Assembly (NCBI GenBank): GCA_030407085.1
Contig: CM059582.1
Location: 75,024,001-75,088,000 of the forward strand
Direction: 5' to 3'
Length of the DNA: 64,000 nucleotides
Source: Trichopria drosophilae
Taxonomy: Eukaryota; Arthropoda; Insecta; Hymenoptera; Diapriidae
In this document: piece by piece, positions 1-10,293 of the stretch
Position numbering within the stretch: the first letter of the stretch is position 1
Layout of the letters: every line of letters begins with the position of its first letter
Translations under genes and position numbers: made by a program
Notes under the pieces: model-generated
Databases searched by the model: none
What the model was told of the DNA's origin: nothing
Seen by the model: only the letters and a program-made list of their open reading frames with translations

Positions 1-128
1 TTGAATTATTTCAGGCATTACATTTCAATATAACTCTTTTATTCAGACATTTTAATTAACAAAACTATTCCTTTGCTAAAACTATACAAAAACAACTTTA
101 ACAATTAATTAATAAATATATCTTTTAG

Positions 129-2190
129 TTAGAGTAATACTTTCCTGGCTTCGATGCTAGCAAAATTATCAATTACATCATCAAAATTTATTTGCCTAGC
201 CAAATCGCATTCCATTGCCAATGTACCTAATCCAGATAATCTTATTTGCGTCATTGTTGATCTCATATTGTTTTTAATACGTTTAAGTGTACTGAAAGAT
301 CTTTCGGCTTGAGCTACCGTTAGTGGCAATGTACAAAATATTCTTAAACTAATACATATGTTAGGAAAAATAGGTCCAAGCTTCAGGTCGTTAATTTGAT
401 TCAAAAGCGAAATAGGAATGAAGTCAATTTTGATATTAGCCTTATGGATAGCTTTCAAATGCAGAACTTCTTCTATAAGCTTCTCTGAAACATTGTCTTT
501 GTATTTTTCTACAAAATCTTGACCCTTTTTACGTAATTCTTCTTCTTCATATATGTTATACTTCCAGAGAAAATTAAAAGTACTATCAATTTCATTTGCA
601 GCTTTATATCGTACACTTAAGTTTCCTATAACACTATCAAAAAGCAAATTATAAACATCTATTTTAAAAACGTTTTCAGAATTAGAGTCCAATACTTTAT
701 CTGGCGTTTCATCAACAAATCGCTTTCTTATTTTTCGCCTAGTTACAGAAAACTGGCAATCGTTCAGTGATATATTGTGCTTTTCAAGAGTAGATTTGAT
801 CAGATTAGCACTATCTTCTCCTGTTTTTTATTGCAATCTACAAATTCTCGAAATCTTTCCTTTATATCCCATTTTGCATTAACTTTATCCAACAATTTTA
901 CATATCGTAAAATTAAAACGTTTTGTTCAATGTGTGCGACATCGGTTGTTACGTCAACAATTATTGAGAAATATTTACAATCTTTGCGCTCACCTAATAT
1001 AACTTCTATAACTTTGTTTGCACAACATTGAATAAATTCATTTTGAATATCATTTGATAAAAATGCTTGCATTCGTGTATGATTTTCTTGTGAAACTTTT
1101 ACATTTTCAAGATGATTTTTTAGAACAGGATCATAGTGGCTAATGAGTTCCAACATTCCCAAAAAATTTCCATTTCTTGGGTCATCAATAAGATGGGTTT
1201 CATCCCGAAATGGTAAACCTCGCTCACCCTAAAATAAAATCACATCTAATATTCTTTTAAGCATTTGTCGCCACGTATGTATTTCAGTCTTGATGTTTTT
1301 TTCTAGAAGCAAATTAATCGAAGTTTCATTTTTAAGAGATACTTCTAATTCTTTCCATGGTATATAACACTTTTTATGACTGCTGCTAGATTCATGTTGA
1401 GGTAATTTGTCATACAGTTTCCTCCAGTTATTTTCTTTAGAATAGCCAGTAGGCAATGTTAATGAAGACCTTTGGGCATCTGGTAGTTTATAAAAAAGTC
1501 GGCAGGGTAAACAGTAGAGCGAATCGTTTGCCTCACTCCATACTAGCCAATCTCGCAATATTTTTTACCCATTTGCCATTGTGATATGAAATAAAGACTC
1601 CGGGAATTTTTGATATAATACGTCTTTTGGAAAATTGAAAGGACGAGTTATGTGTCCATAACGAATAAATTTTTCAATTTCGTCAGTAGAATAAAATAAT
1701 TTTGTTATCAATCCAATGTCATATACTTCTAAATTATCTGCTTTATTTTGAGTGAAACTGGTTAAAACCGAATGATTTATTTCATTAGTCTCATTTAGTA
1801 CGTTATCTTCAACAACGTGTACTCTGGGAATGGATTTGAGACAAAATTGGTTGCTGCGTCAAAGTGGGTTTCAATTGGAGACTTCACTTGAATAATATCT
1901 GTTCTATATTGATTTGAAGTGGATGGAATAGAATAATTTTCGTCAGTCGAATTCATCAACTCATCGTCAACAAGCAATTCACCTGTCACTTTTTCATGTA
2001 ATACTTTCTTACTACCTTCCTCATTTACATTTATAAAAAATCCTAAAGACTCAAATGTTCTTTGACCCTGCTTGTCTACTTTTTCTCTTTCAGCCTTCTC
2101 TTTTCTGTTTTGAGCGCCAGATTTGTGACGATACTCCATAGCTATAATATATGTTATGTACATTAAACGTTTACCAAATTCTGAATTCAA
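129..2190 (-). pseudogene. hAT transposase-like, ZMYM1/TTF-type, internally deleted
   Basis: Minus-strand remains of a hAT-superfamily transposase of the zinc-finger MYM1-like type. In order: a basic start (MEYRHKSGAQ, near 2140), a TTF-type zinc finger with WLVWSE and CLPCRLF (about 1558-1420), the start of the DUF4371/RNase H-like catalytic region (IIVDVTTDV, 1162-800), and the C-terminal hAT dimerisation domain with VAQAERSFSTLKRIK (about 330-260). In-frame stops lie near 1570 and at 1229. The expected catalytic core of roughly 300 residues between the DUF4371 start and the dimerisation domain is missing, so this copy cannot be an active transposase. A domesticated ZMYM1-like host gene is an alternative, but stops plus deletion argue for a dead transposon. 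The domain assignment is recognition from motifs, not from a search. Confidence 0.8.
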
Positions 2191-2540
2191 AAATTTATTT
2201 GTTTAAAAACTCACCTTTTACTTGAGTTTTCAATAGAAACAAATATAAAACTACAATAACAGATAATTCAAATTTAAGTTGTGCACCCTCTAAAACTGTA
2301 ATTTCGTAAGGAAACTTTCACGCCAATATCGCCGAAAATTCAAAAATCTGCTTTTGAAAAAAAGAAAATTAATCTCTAAACATAATGATCATGTTTCTAC
2401 TTAAATAGTACTTTGCCAATTGAAATTCTTTATAATTAAATTATAATGATTCAACTTCAAAAAGGGCTTTTCAGTTTAAATATATTTATATTATTAACAT
2501 ATGTCAGGTTGAGAGCAAAAGTGAATTAAACCCTTATATA
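2191..2540. other. AT-rich flank between hAT remnant and gypsy LTR
   Basis: No open frame or recognisable repeat. It ends in cccttatata, which abuts the gypsy 5' LTR; the same TATATA follows the 3' LTR at 27003, so this is the pre-insertion target. Confidence 0.6.
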
Positions 2541-4234
2541 TGTTACGTCGTAACTAGCGGAATTAACCAATTTTCGGTATACATACAAACATCAGAAAAT
2601 ATCGTAATTGTATGTCGGCACCGGACAAACGAGTCCGTTTCTTACAATGTAACCTTCAAACCACATAGACGAAGCGTATTAGAATGTACCCGGTTCAAAT
2701 AGCATTTTATTTAAACCTTTATTAGCCATAAATCAGAAGACGGCTCACATCACTTAAGTCGTAAAAATCATTTTACATTAGCGTAATTCTCGTCTCTTCC
2801 AAAATTTACGATAATTGAGGACGTAACTCTCAAGCTACCTGTTTTTAACTTTTCTTAAAAAACATAAACAGAGAAAACGGGTACATTCTAACGGGCTCTC
2901 TATAGCAATCATTTTTAGTTAATGTATTTTTCCTCCTTGGCCCATTTCCAAAAAACCTGTCCAACATACAAATCCACCACCTTTAAAATAGAGGGGGAGT
3001 ACTCAAAGCGGGGATAAGAAAATCATGGACCACCATAAATACAGGCGGGGCACACCGAGAGCATCGCAGCCCATTTTTTAGTTTCACGGGGCATAGAAAA
3101 AAAAAAGGAAGGACAACTCCTCTATAACCACCGAGATCGCTTCGGTCGATTTTTTTAAGTTTGCGAGTTATTGAGCCAAAGGGAAGGCCAACTCCAATTT
3201 TCGAGCCAACAAAAAAGGACTTCGGGATCGGACCCAAAAGGGAAAGAGGACCATCAGCCCGAACCTATTATTTCCAGTCCGAAGAGAGGTCCATCAAAAA
3301 CTCAGAGTAAGTATAAGTTTCCCTCTTATATAATTTTTATCCATCCACCTCCCTTCTTTCCTACTTTTCCTTCGTGACATAGCGGGTCGGCCTGCGAAAT
3401 CACGCCAACTCCTTTCCTTTTCGCAACATAGCGGGTCGGCCTGCGAAATCGCTCCAATTCTCTTCCTTTTCGTGACATAGCGGGTAGGCCTGCGAAATCA
3501 CGCCTACCTCTTTCCTTGCGACATAGCGGGTCGGCCTGCGAAATCACATCCTCTTTACCTTTCGTGGCATAGCGGGTAGGCCTGCAAAACCACAACCCTC
3601 TTTCCCTCCTACCTATTGCATAAAAGCCACAGAGACGAAGTCGCCCCTCTCACGCGACTACTACTTTTTGGTCCTATAAATTCTCTCTTTTTTCCCTTCC
3701 CCTAGACTTCGCGTTTTCCCTCTCACCTCCTAAACTCATTATACTATAATTTTTTCCATTTTCGTTTATCATCTTCCCTAATAAATAAACATTATATTTT
3801 TTTTATAGTGAAACGCCGCCGAGGAGGACAAAGGGTCCAACGCAAAAAATTGGCAAAGGCTCTCCACCACGCCCGAGAGGAAATAGAATCGCGGGCTGCC
3901 AAACCACTATCCCCAAAGAAAACTCCTCTTCCGTTCCCTTTTCCCCCTCGCCCGGTCATTCCGCTACCTTCTCCTAAGGAATTATTTCCTAATTTATTCA
4001 TCCCTTTTCCCCCTCTTCCAACAACTCCTCTACCCACACCGGAACAATTGTTTGGAAAACAAAGATAAATTGATTGATCAAATAAACCGTTTCCTCATTT
4101 TACCCTTATTTCCGACTTTCCTGTGTTGATTAGTAGCCCTCACTCACCTAAAGAACCCAGTAATTCTACTGAGTTACACGCCCATGTTACTGTTCAGTTA
4201 ATATCTCTTTCGAGATATTCACTGGGTCGTAACA
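2541..4234 (+). repeat. Gypsy 5' LTR
   Basis: About 1.69 kb, bounded by TGTTACG...CGTAACA and matched almost base for base by 25410-27002. It is about 100 bp longer than the 3' LTR because it has five rather than three copies of a minisatellite (3368-3600). TATA-like signals lie at 3619 (cataaaag) and 3675 (TATAAA), and AATAAA at 3780; these are candidate promoter and polyadenylation sites by position only. An open frame around 3808-4068 recurs in the 3' LTR but starts at GTG and is explained by LTR identity. Confidence 0.9.
3368..3600 (+). repeat. LTR-internal minisatellite, five ~50-bp units
   Basis: Five tandem units share the core cgggtcggcctgcgaaatca, preceded by a tcgtgacatag-like segment. 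The matching place in the 3' LTR (26233-26365) has only three. LTRs are copied from one template at integration, so the copy difference arose afterwards or during reverse transcription. Confidence 0.88.
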
Positions 4235-4986
4235 TAAAAATTTGGTGACAGCGCAATTGAGTGGGAACCTAGTTACACATGGAGAGTCATATGGCAGTCT
4301 GTCGATCAGTCCCTCAGCAGCAATAAAATACAAATAAATAAATAAAAAAAAAATATCTATATAATAAATATAAAGTATAATAATAATTAATCGTACCATT
4401 AAAAACGTTTCCATTACTAAATAAACAGTTTTAATACTAAATTTCCTACAAAAAAAAACATATATATACATACGATATAATAATACTTAGGAGCATCCAC
4501 ATTTTCATATACACATAAACTCATCACACAAACCAGTTTTTGAATTGTTGTTCATAATTTATTATCAACAATAATTTAAAAAATTGGACAATTCTTCGTT
4601 TGATAATTTCCCCGGAGTTATTGCAAACGAAAGAATTAAAAATCACAAAAACACTTCACAAATAACCACTTTTCAATTATTGCTCATTGCTGATAATAAA
4701 TAAAAATATATACTTATAAGCATCAAACTTATCGTATGTTTTATACCGTTTAATCATCCTTTTCACATCCTTTTCGTCGGGTATGCGTATACATGAATAC
4801 ACGAAGTAATACACAGCATTTGTCCGAAAAACAAAGATCTGAAGTCTTGGGTTCGGGTTTACAACCCACAAAAAACATAATGATTCACATATAATTTCTC
4901 CTATAAACAGTCCTTCCGACGATAACTGTAACAGCACAATACAAGATTCTGCCTTTTTCTCAGGCACAAATTTAACTTCAGATAGT
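4235..4986 (+). other. Gypsy leader with probable primer-binding site
   Basis: Starts directly after the 5' LTR. The sequence tttggtgacagcg (4240-4252) is where a primer-binding site is expected; the matching tRNA cannot be assigned by eye. The rest is AT-rich untranslated leader up to gag, with no other feature seen. Confidence 0.5.
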
Positions 4987-5166
4987 TTGATCGATCCTTT
5001 TGCAAAACACGATGGATTAAATCGATCAACAGAATCTCTCTTTTCGCTTGACACATCCCAACTAATTAAAAATCCAAAACAACTTCAAGAAACGACAAAT
5101 ACGGAAACCGGAAATAATACCTTAAAAATAATTGAAATAGACATAATTCCCAATAAAACCAATACT

Positions 5167-5664
5167 ATGGATAACGTACGAGATAGACTAACATTAAAAC
5201 ACGCAATAGAGAGTGTACCCCGATTTGACGGAGACCCAAAAACATTCTATCTAATCGTAGATGGATGTGAAGAAGCTAAAAAAATGCTCCCCCCAGAATC
5301 CGAAAGCGACTTAGTAAAATTGATAAAAAGCAGGCTCGTAGGTGAAGCTCGGCGCACAGTGAAAAATGGGCAAGCTCCAGCAAACTTCATCACAGAAATC
5401 CGCCAAGAACTAATAGGGATGTACCGACTTGACTTTGAAAACGTAGTCGTTTACGCCAACCGTGTTCGAGAAGCAGGAGACAGAATCTTAGAAACATATA
5501 AAACATTGAATGCAGATAATGACGTAACAAATAAAACCAGAACAGAGAAAGAAGTATTAGAAACCTTTTTAAATGGTCTAAAACCCGAAATAGAAATTAG
5601 ATTAACTAACGAGTTATTCCAAAATTTATCTCCAGCTGTACAAAAAGCGATCCAAATAGAATAA
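5167..5664 (+). pseudogene. gag: Gypsy Gag, capsid part
   Basis: Encodes a retrotransposon Gag capsid-type segment. The first ATG in frame is at 5167 (MDNVRDRL); the frame is open from 4987 but without ATG. Typical features are the VPRFDGDPKTF opening, where insect gypsy Gags have a similar PxFxGDP motif, and LVGEARRTV and ETFLNGLKPEI, which match the helical capsid region. It stops at 5664, before the zinc knuckles, which follow in another frame. Gag would form the particle and package the RNA. The 165-residue product is shorter than a whole Gag, so this is the first piece of a broken or frameshifted gene. Confidence 0.75.
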
Positions 5665-5751
5665 AGAATGAAAATCACAAACAATATAAGAGGTACAACA
5701 TACGAAAATTTATTAGAAAAACAAAAAACACAAAAAATTAGAATAGTAAAT

Positions 5752-6300
5752 AAAAACGAAACAGTATGTCAAATATGCAAAAAAAACAGGACATACCGCA
5801 GACATATGTCGTTTTAGAAATAATAAGCCTGATACTAGTACACCAGAAACTAATTATCAAAATTTCCAACCTCGAAACAACCAAAATTTCCAACTACGAA
5901 ACAATCAAAATTTCCAACCTCGAAACAACCAAAATTTCCAACCTCGAAATAACCAAAATTTCCAACCACGAAACTACCAAAATTTTCAAAATTTCCAACG
6001 TAATTATCCAAATTCTCAACAAAGAAGTTATCAAACACCGAATTATCAAAACAATACTAGACAAAATTTTCAAAATAAAAATTACCCTGGAAACTACTCA
6101 AATATAGTTCCACAAAATAATTATGAATCCCAAAGAAACTGTCAAAATTTTCCACAAAGAACCAACTTTAATACGCCTAGGCAAAACAACAGGCAAAACA
6201 TCTCGCAACCTAAACCCTTATGCAAATACTGCAATAACACAGGTCATTAAGTAGAAGAATGTCGGCAGTTGAGAAATCAAAATTTAATTAACAACACTAG
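5752..6300 (+). pseudogene. Gypsy nucleocapsid with two zinc knuckles and octapeptide repeats
   Basis: Continues Gag after 5664. A first CCHC knuckle (CQIC...GH...C) begins at about 5767 but is broken by one extra A in an A-run near 5780. Next come about five 24-bp units, coding for an octapeptide of the type NFQPRNNQ (about 5855-5990), then Asn/Gln-rich sequence. A second knuckle (CKYCNNTGH...EEC) lies at about 6220-6265, with an in-frame TAA at 6248. CCHC knuckles bind RNA in packaging. The pol frame that follows is shifted by -1, the usual arrangement for gypsy elements. Confidence 0.7.
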
Positions 6301-7482
6301 AGCATCAAATCTTCAATTTTCGGGAAACGCCAAGAGTCTCCCCAATACTGGCGCGCACCAGGAGACTCCACACAAGCGCTAAGTCAATATAATGCAAACG
6401 TCAGAAAACGAGAACTAAAAACTATTAAATTAAAGAAGAATGACGTTCCAACTATAACAATAAACTCAGAAAACCTAATTAAAGAAATCCGCTTACTAGT
6501 CGACACAGGTGCCAGCGTATACATCATCAAAGAAGGATCAGTTAAAGACGAAACCCTAATAAATACCGACGAAATCATAAACCTAAAAGGCATAACGGAG
6601 CACCCGGTCATAACGAAAGGTATCGTTTCACTACGGATACTAGGATGCGAAACACAATTTCATTTAGTTAACGACGATTTCCCAATAGATTCGGCAGGCA
6701 TACTCGGGTCAGAATTCTTTCACGATAACAGGACAAATATTAGCTACGAAAACGATTACATCCAATGGGGAGATAATAAAATCTACTTTGACGTAGAATC
6801 AATCATAGTAACATCTAGATCAGTATCAACATTTTTTATCAATATTGAGAACAAAGAAATACAGTATGGATACGTTCCTAAACTTAATGTAGTGGAAGGC
6901 GTATTCTTAGGGGATGCAATAGTTAAAAACAATAACGGAAAAGGATTTTTACAAATATACAACACAACTAATAAACAAATGGAATTGGAAATTCCGACCT
7001 TAACAATAGAAGAATTAGATAAGGATTTTGAAATCATCAAACAAACATCAGAATCTAAACAGAAAAGTATAATTAAAAATAAGAAGATATTCAACAAAAT
7101 TAAAAACAAAGAAATAAAAAAAATAAACTTAATTATGAAATATTTACCACAAACCACCTCTTCTTCAATACAAGAAAATCAAGATCAGTATAACGAAAAT
7201 ATAAAACAACTACTATCGATAGAATTAAATAACAAAAACACCAAACCTAACAAATACAATGAATATGAGAAAAATAAAAATGAAAATGACGAATTTAATG
7301 ATGACGAAAATAAAAATAATAAATATAATGAAAATGAATATAATGAAAATGAATATAATGAAAATAATGAATATAATGAAAATAACGAATATAAAGAAAA
7401 TGAAAATAACGAATATAAAGAAAATGAAAATAATGAATATAATGAAAATAATGAATACAATGAAAATGAAAATGAAAACTAA
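6301..7482 (+). pseudogene. pol: Gypsy Pol N-terminal part: aspartic protease plus Asn/Glu-rich tail
   Basis: Open from 6301 to the TAA at 7480, without an ATG requirement because Pol is expected as a frameshift product. The retropepsin active site is LLVDTGAS (6496-6519), and the second conserved element is GILGSEFF (about 6700-6720). After the protease the same frame runs into repeats rich in Asn, Glu, Tyr and Lys. Past the two stops at 7480 and about 7777 the same frame stays open to the LINE A junction at 7971 and continues in register after 18463. So the segment is the true upstream half of Pol, not a separate gene. Protease catalytic residues look intact. Confidence 0.8.
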
Positions 7483-7860
7483 TATAATAAAAATGAAAAT
7501 GAAAATGAATATAATGAAAATGAAAATGAATATAATAAAAATGAAAATGAAAATGAATATAATGAAAATGAAAATGAATATAATAAAAATGAAAATGAAA
7601 ACGAATATAATAAAAATGAAAATGAAAATCAATATAATGAAAATGAAAATGAATATAATAAAAATGAAAATGAAAACAAATATAATGAAAATGAAAATGA
7701 AAATGAATATAATGAAGATGAAAATAATGAATATAATGATGAATATAATAAAAATTACGGATTCTACGAATACGAATAATACGAATATAATGAATGTAAT
7801 GAATATAATGAACATGACGGTAATGAAACCGATAACCATTATGAAATTGAAAATAAAATA
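7260..7860 (+). repeat. Purine-rich minisatellite in pol (Asn/Glu/Tyr/Lys coding)
   Basis: About 600 bp built from GAAAATGAATATAATGAA-like units. The plus strand is almost free of C. It lies in frame with the protease and encodes runs such as NENEYNKNENE; only two stops interrupt it. It would give a long disordered polar linker between protease and RT. Confidence 0.9.
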
Positions 7861-7957
7861 AAATACACAGATCAAGACTCGATAGACAGGTCTGTCAGTT
7901 CTTATAAAAAGAGAACAATAAACTGGGATATAAACATTGTAGGTAAATCCCCTCAAT

Positions 7958-7971
7958 TACAAAAAAATTCG
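7958..7971 (+). repeat. LINE A target-site duplication, left copy
   Basis: The 14 bases tacaaaaaaattcg recur at 18450-18463. Joining the two sides at this word keeps the gypsy pol reading frame open. Confidence 0.88.
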
Positions 7972-8497
7972 GGACTTCCGTTTTGGGTAAGTTACGTTAT
8001 AGACGTATTGGAAAGTGAGAGTAGCGAAAATTTAAAAAAAAGGCTTGATTCTGCAATTTTCTGTCCCGAGAGGGACGTGTTTCATTGCAGGATTGGCTAA
8101 GCGATTTTTAATAGCCGTTGCAGAACGAGCGGTTGGATAAAGGAAAAAAAAGGGCAAGTAGAGATTCTGACAGGCGCTCTAACCTCAAAACACATCCATC
8201 GGGGATAGCAGAAAATAAGAAGTGGGGAGCTTATAGGTGCCGCAGAAGAGACCTTAGACCAAGAAGCGATCATAGCTGCTTAAGGTGGGTGATCCCCCTC
8301 TTTATTTTGTACATCTTAGTGCATAAAAAGAACAGGGCACGTGGTGGAAGTGACGTGTGAAGAGCGAGATATCGAGGGCGAATTTTCCCAACGGTCTCGG
8401 ACGGATTCGATAAGCCGTCGATAAATAGCATTGTCGAAAACACCACGACGATAATACACAAGTGAGCGCAATAACAAAAGCAGTGCGCGGAGAGTGT

Positions 8498-9544
8498 ATG
8501 GAGAAGAGCGGGGAGAAAAGTGAGGAACAACCGAAGTTGCCAATAGAGTCGGAACCAGCCGAAAGGCGAACGCTCGCGTGGCTATTTGGTCAAAAGCTTG
8601 GTGGGCCGGGCTGCGCAGAAGAAGAGAGCGGGAGTAGACAGAGAAAGGGAAGCGTAAGCAGTGAAGGTAGACGAAGAAGAGGAAGACCGACGAAAGCAGA
8701 GAGTTTGGGAGAAGTAAGTCGACAGCGATTAGGAAGCGGCGCATCGTCAATTATAGAAGCGCTGCGTGCAAAACGAGGAGGAGACAGTCGTTCAGCAAGT
8801 CCAGTGGAAAAAGATCGAAAGAGCAAGGTAAAGAAGAGAGAGGAGAAGAAAAACGAGGAAGTAAAGATGAATAAAGAACAAATGATGGAGTGCTTAAGAG
8901 AAGTAAAGGAAGAAATAATAAAGGAAATAAGAGAAGAAAGAAAAGAAGAATGGAAAGAGTTTAGAAAAGAATTTGCAGAGCTAAAGAAAGAGAACCAGCA
9001 ACTAAGGGAAAAGATAGAGGACATGCAGAAACGATGTGAAGAAATGGAAAGAAGAGAGAAGAAACGCAATATTGTTATTAAAGGTGTGAATGTGGGGATG
9101 AATGAGGGAGTGAAAGATGTAGTTAAAAAGGTGGTAAGGGAAACGGGGCTAAATGAAGTTGAGATAGAGGACGCTTTTATAGTTAAGAGAGTAAATGAGA
9201 AAATAATAATAGCAAAATTGGTCAAATTTGAAGATAAGGTAGAAATTTTAAAGAACTGTAAAAAGTTGAAAGGGACAAGTTTAGATAAGGTGTATGTAAA
9301 TGAAGATTTAACTAGAATGGAGCGAAATATGCAAAGAGAAGTAAGGATGTGGGCGAAGAAGGAGAGAGAGAATGGAAAGAGAGTAAATATAGGGTATGGA
9401 AAAGGTTTTGCGAAAGGCATGGAGTATGTGTGGAATGAAAGAGAAAAATGTATGCAAGAGAAAAGGGTGTATGCCAGAGAGAATGAGGAAGAGTATAGTA
9501 GACGGGGGTGGGATTTTCGGCGCTCAGAGATGGTAATAGAGTAG
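8498..9544 (+). CDS. LINE A ORF1 protein (coiled coil, L1-ORF1-like)
   Basis: About 348 residues from the first ATG at 8498; the frame opens earlier at a GTG. The N-terminus is basic and Ser/Arg-rich. The middle (about residues 125-195) is a long Glu/Lys/Arg heptad-like coiled coil. Then comes KKRNIVIKGVNVG, typical of the RNA-binding half of LINE ORF1 proteins, and a basic C-terminus (KKERENGKRVNIGYG). Such proteins trimerise and coat the LINE RNA. ORF1 ends at 9544 and overlaps the open frame of ORF2. No stop or frameshift is seen, so this frame could still be translated. Confidence 0.8.
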   Translation: MEKSGEKSEEQPKLPIESEPAERRTLAWLFGQKLGGPGCAEEESGSRQRKGSVSSEGRRRRGRPTKAESLGEVSRQRLGSGASSIIEALRAKRGGDSRSASPVEKDRKSKVKKREEKKNEEVKMNKEQMMECLREVKEEIIKEIREERKEEWKEFRKEFAELKKENQQLREKIEDMQKRCEEMERREKKRNIVIKGVNVGMNEGVKDVVKKVVRETGLNEVEIEDAFIVKRVNEKIIIAKLVKFEDKVEILKNCKKLKGTSLDKVYVNEDLTRMERNMQREVRMWAKKERENGKRVNIGYGKGFAKGMEYVWNEREKCMQEKRVYARENEEEYSRRGWDFRRSEMVIE

Positions 9545-9651
9545 CTAGTAATAAGAAACAATATAAGGGGAGAAAGAAAAATGACAATAAGCAGAAAGAG
9601 GGGAAGTTTGAAAATAGGGAGGGAGAATTTAAGGAAAAAGGAATAAAAGTT

Positions 9652-10293
9652 ATGTTTTGGAATATAGCGGGAATAGAAAATAAGGACGAGGATTTCTGGG
9701 AGTTTATTCAAGGGTACGATGTGGTAGGTTTGATGGAAACGTGGTTAGAAGAGAAAGGGTGGCAGAAACTGAAAAATAGATTGCCGGGAGGGTGGGAATG
9801 GAAAGCCCAAATTGCTAAGAGAGAAAATAGAAAAGGAAGAGCGAGAGGAGGAATAATAACTGGAGTGAGGACAGGATTAAAGGAAAAGGATATAGACAGG
9901 ATAGACAAAGAAGGTATCCAGGAAAGAAAAATAGTAATTGGAAACGAGGTATGGATAATAGTGACAGTGTATAATAGAGCAGGTAATGAGCAAGTGCTAG
10001 TAGATTTGGATGAGATGGTAAAGGAAGAAGATGAGGGTTGCTTACTAATAGGTGGAGATTTTAATGCAAGAATTGGATCGAAAGGGAGTGGGGGTACAGT
10101 GGATGAGGAAGGGAGGGAAGAAGACAGAAAATCAAAAGACAAGGTAATGAATAAGGAAGGAAGACGGTTAATTGATTTGATTGAAGATAGAGGGTGGTTA
10201 GTGTTAAACGGGAATAAAGAAGAGGATGAGGAAGGAGAATGGACGTATGAAGGCAAGGGTCAAAGGATTGCAAACTCGGTGATAGTTGGTTAA
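9652..10293 (+). pseudogene. LINE A ORF2, endonuclease part
   Basis: The frame is open from 9508, overlapping ORF1; the first ATG is at 9652 (MFWNIAGIEN). Apurinic/apyrimidinic-type endonuclease motifs are seen in order: WNIAG, LMETWL (catalytic Glu), GGDFNARIG (catalytic Asp/Asn). The stop at 10293 comes just before the SDHQP motif, which lies in the next frame from 10286. So a single small indel near 10285 splits the domain. The nuclease nicks the target DNA to prime reverse transcription. Confidence 0.78.

Noticed and set aside
3808..4068. 86-codon open frame in the 5' LTR, repeated at 26576-26836
   Set aside because: It starts at GTG, is low-complexity Pro-rich, and its conservation follows from LTR identity.
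7225..7956. Minus-strand Ile/Phe-rich frame resembling a membrane protein
   Set aside because: Complement of the GAAAATGAATATAAT minisatellite.
8590..9711. Minus-strand 373-codon open frame, Ser/Phe/Leu-rich
   Set aside because: Antisense shadow of LINE A ORF1 caused by purine-rich codons.
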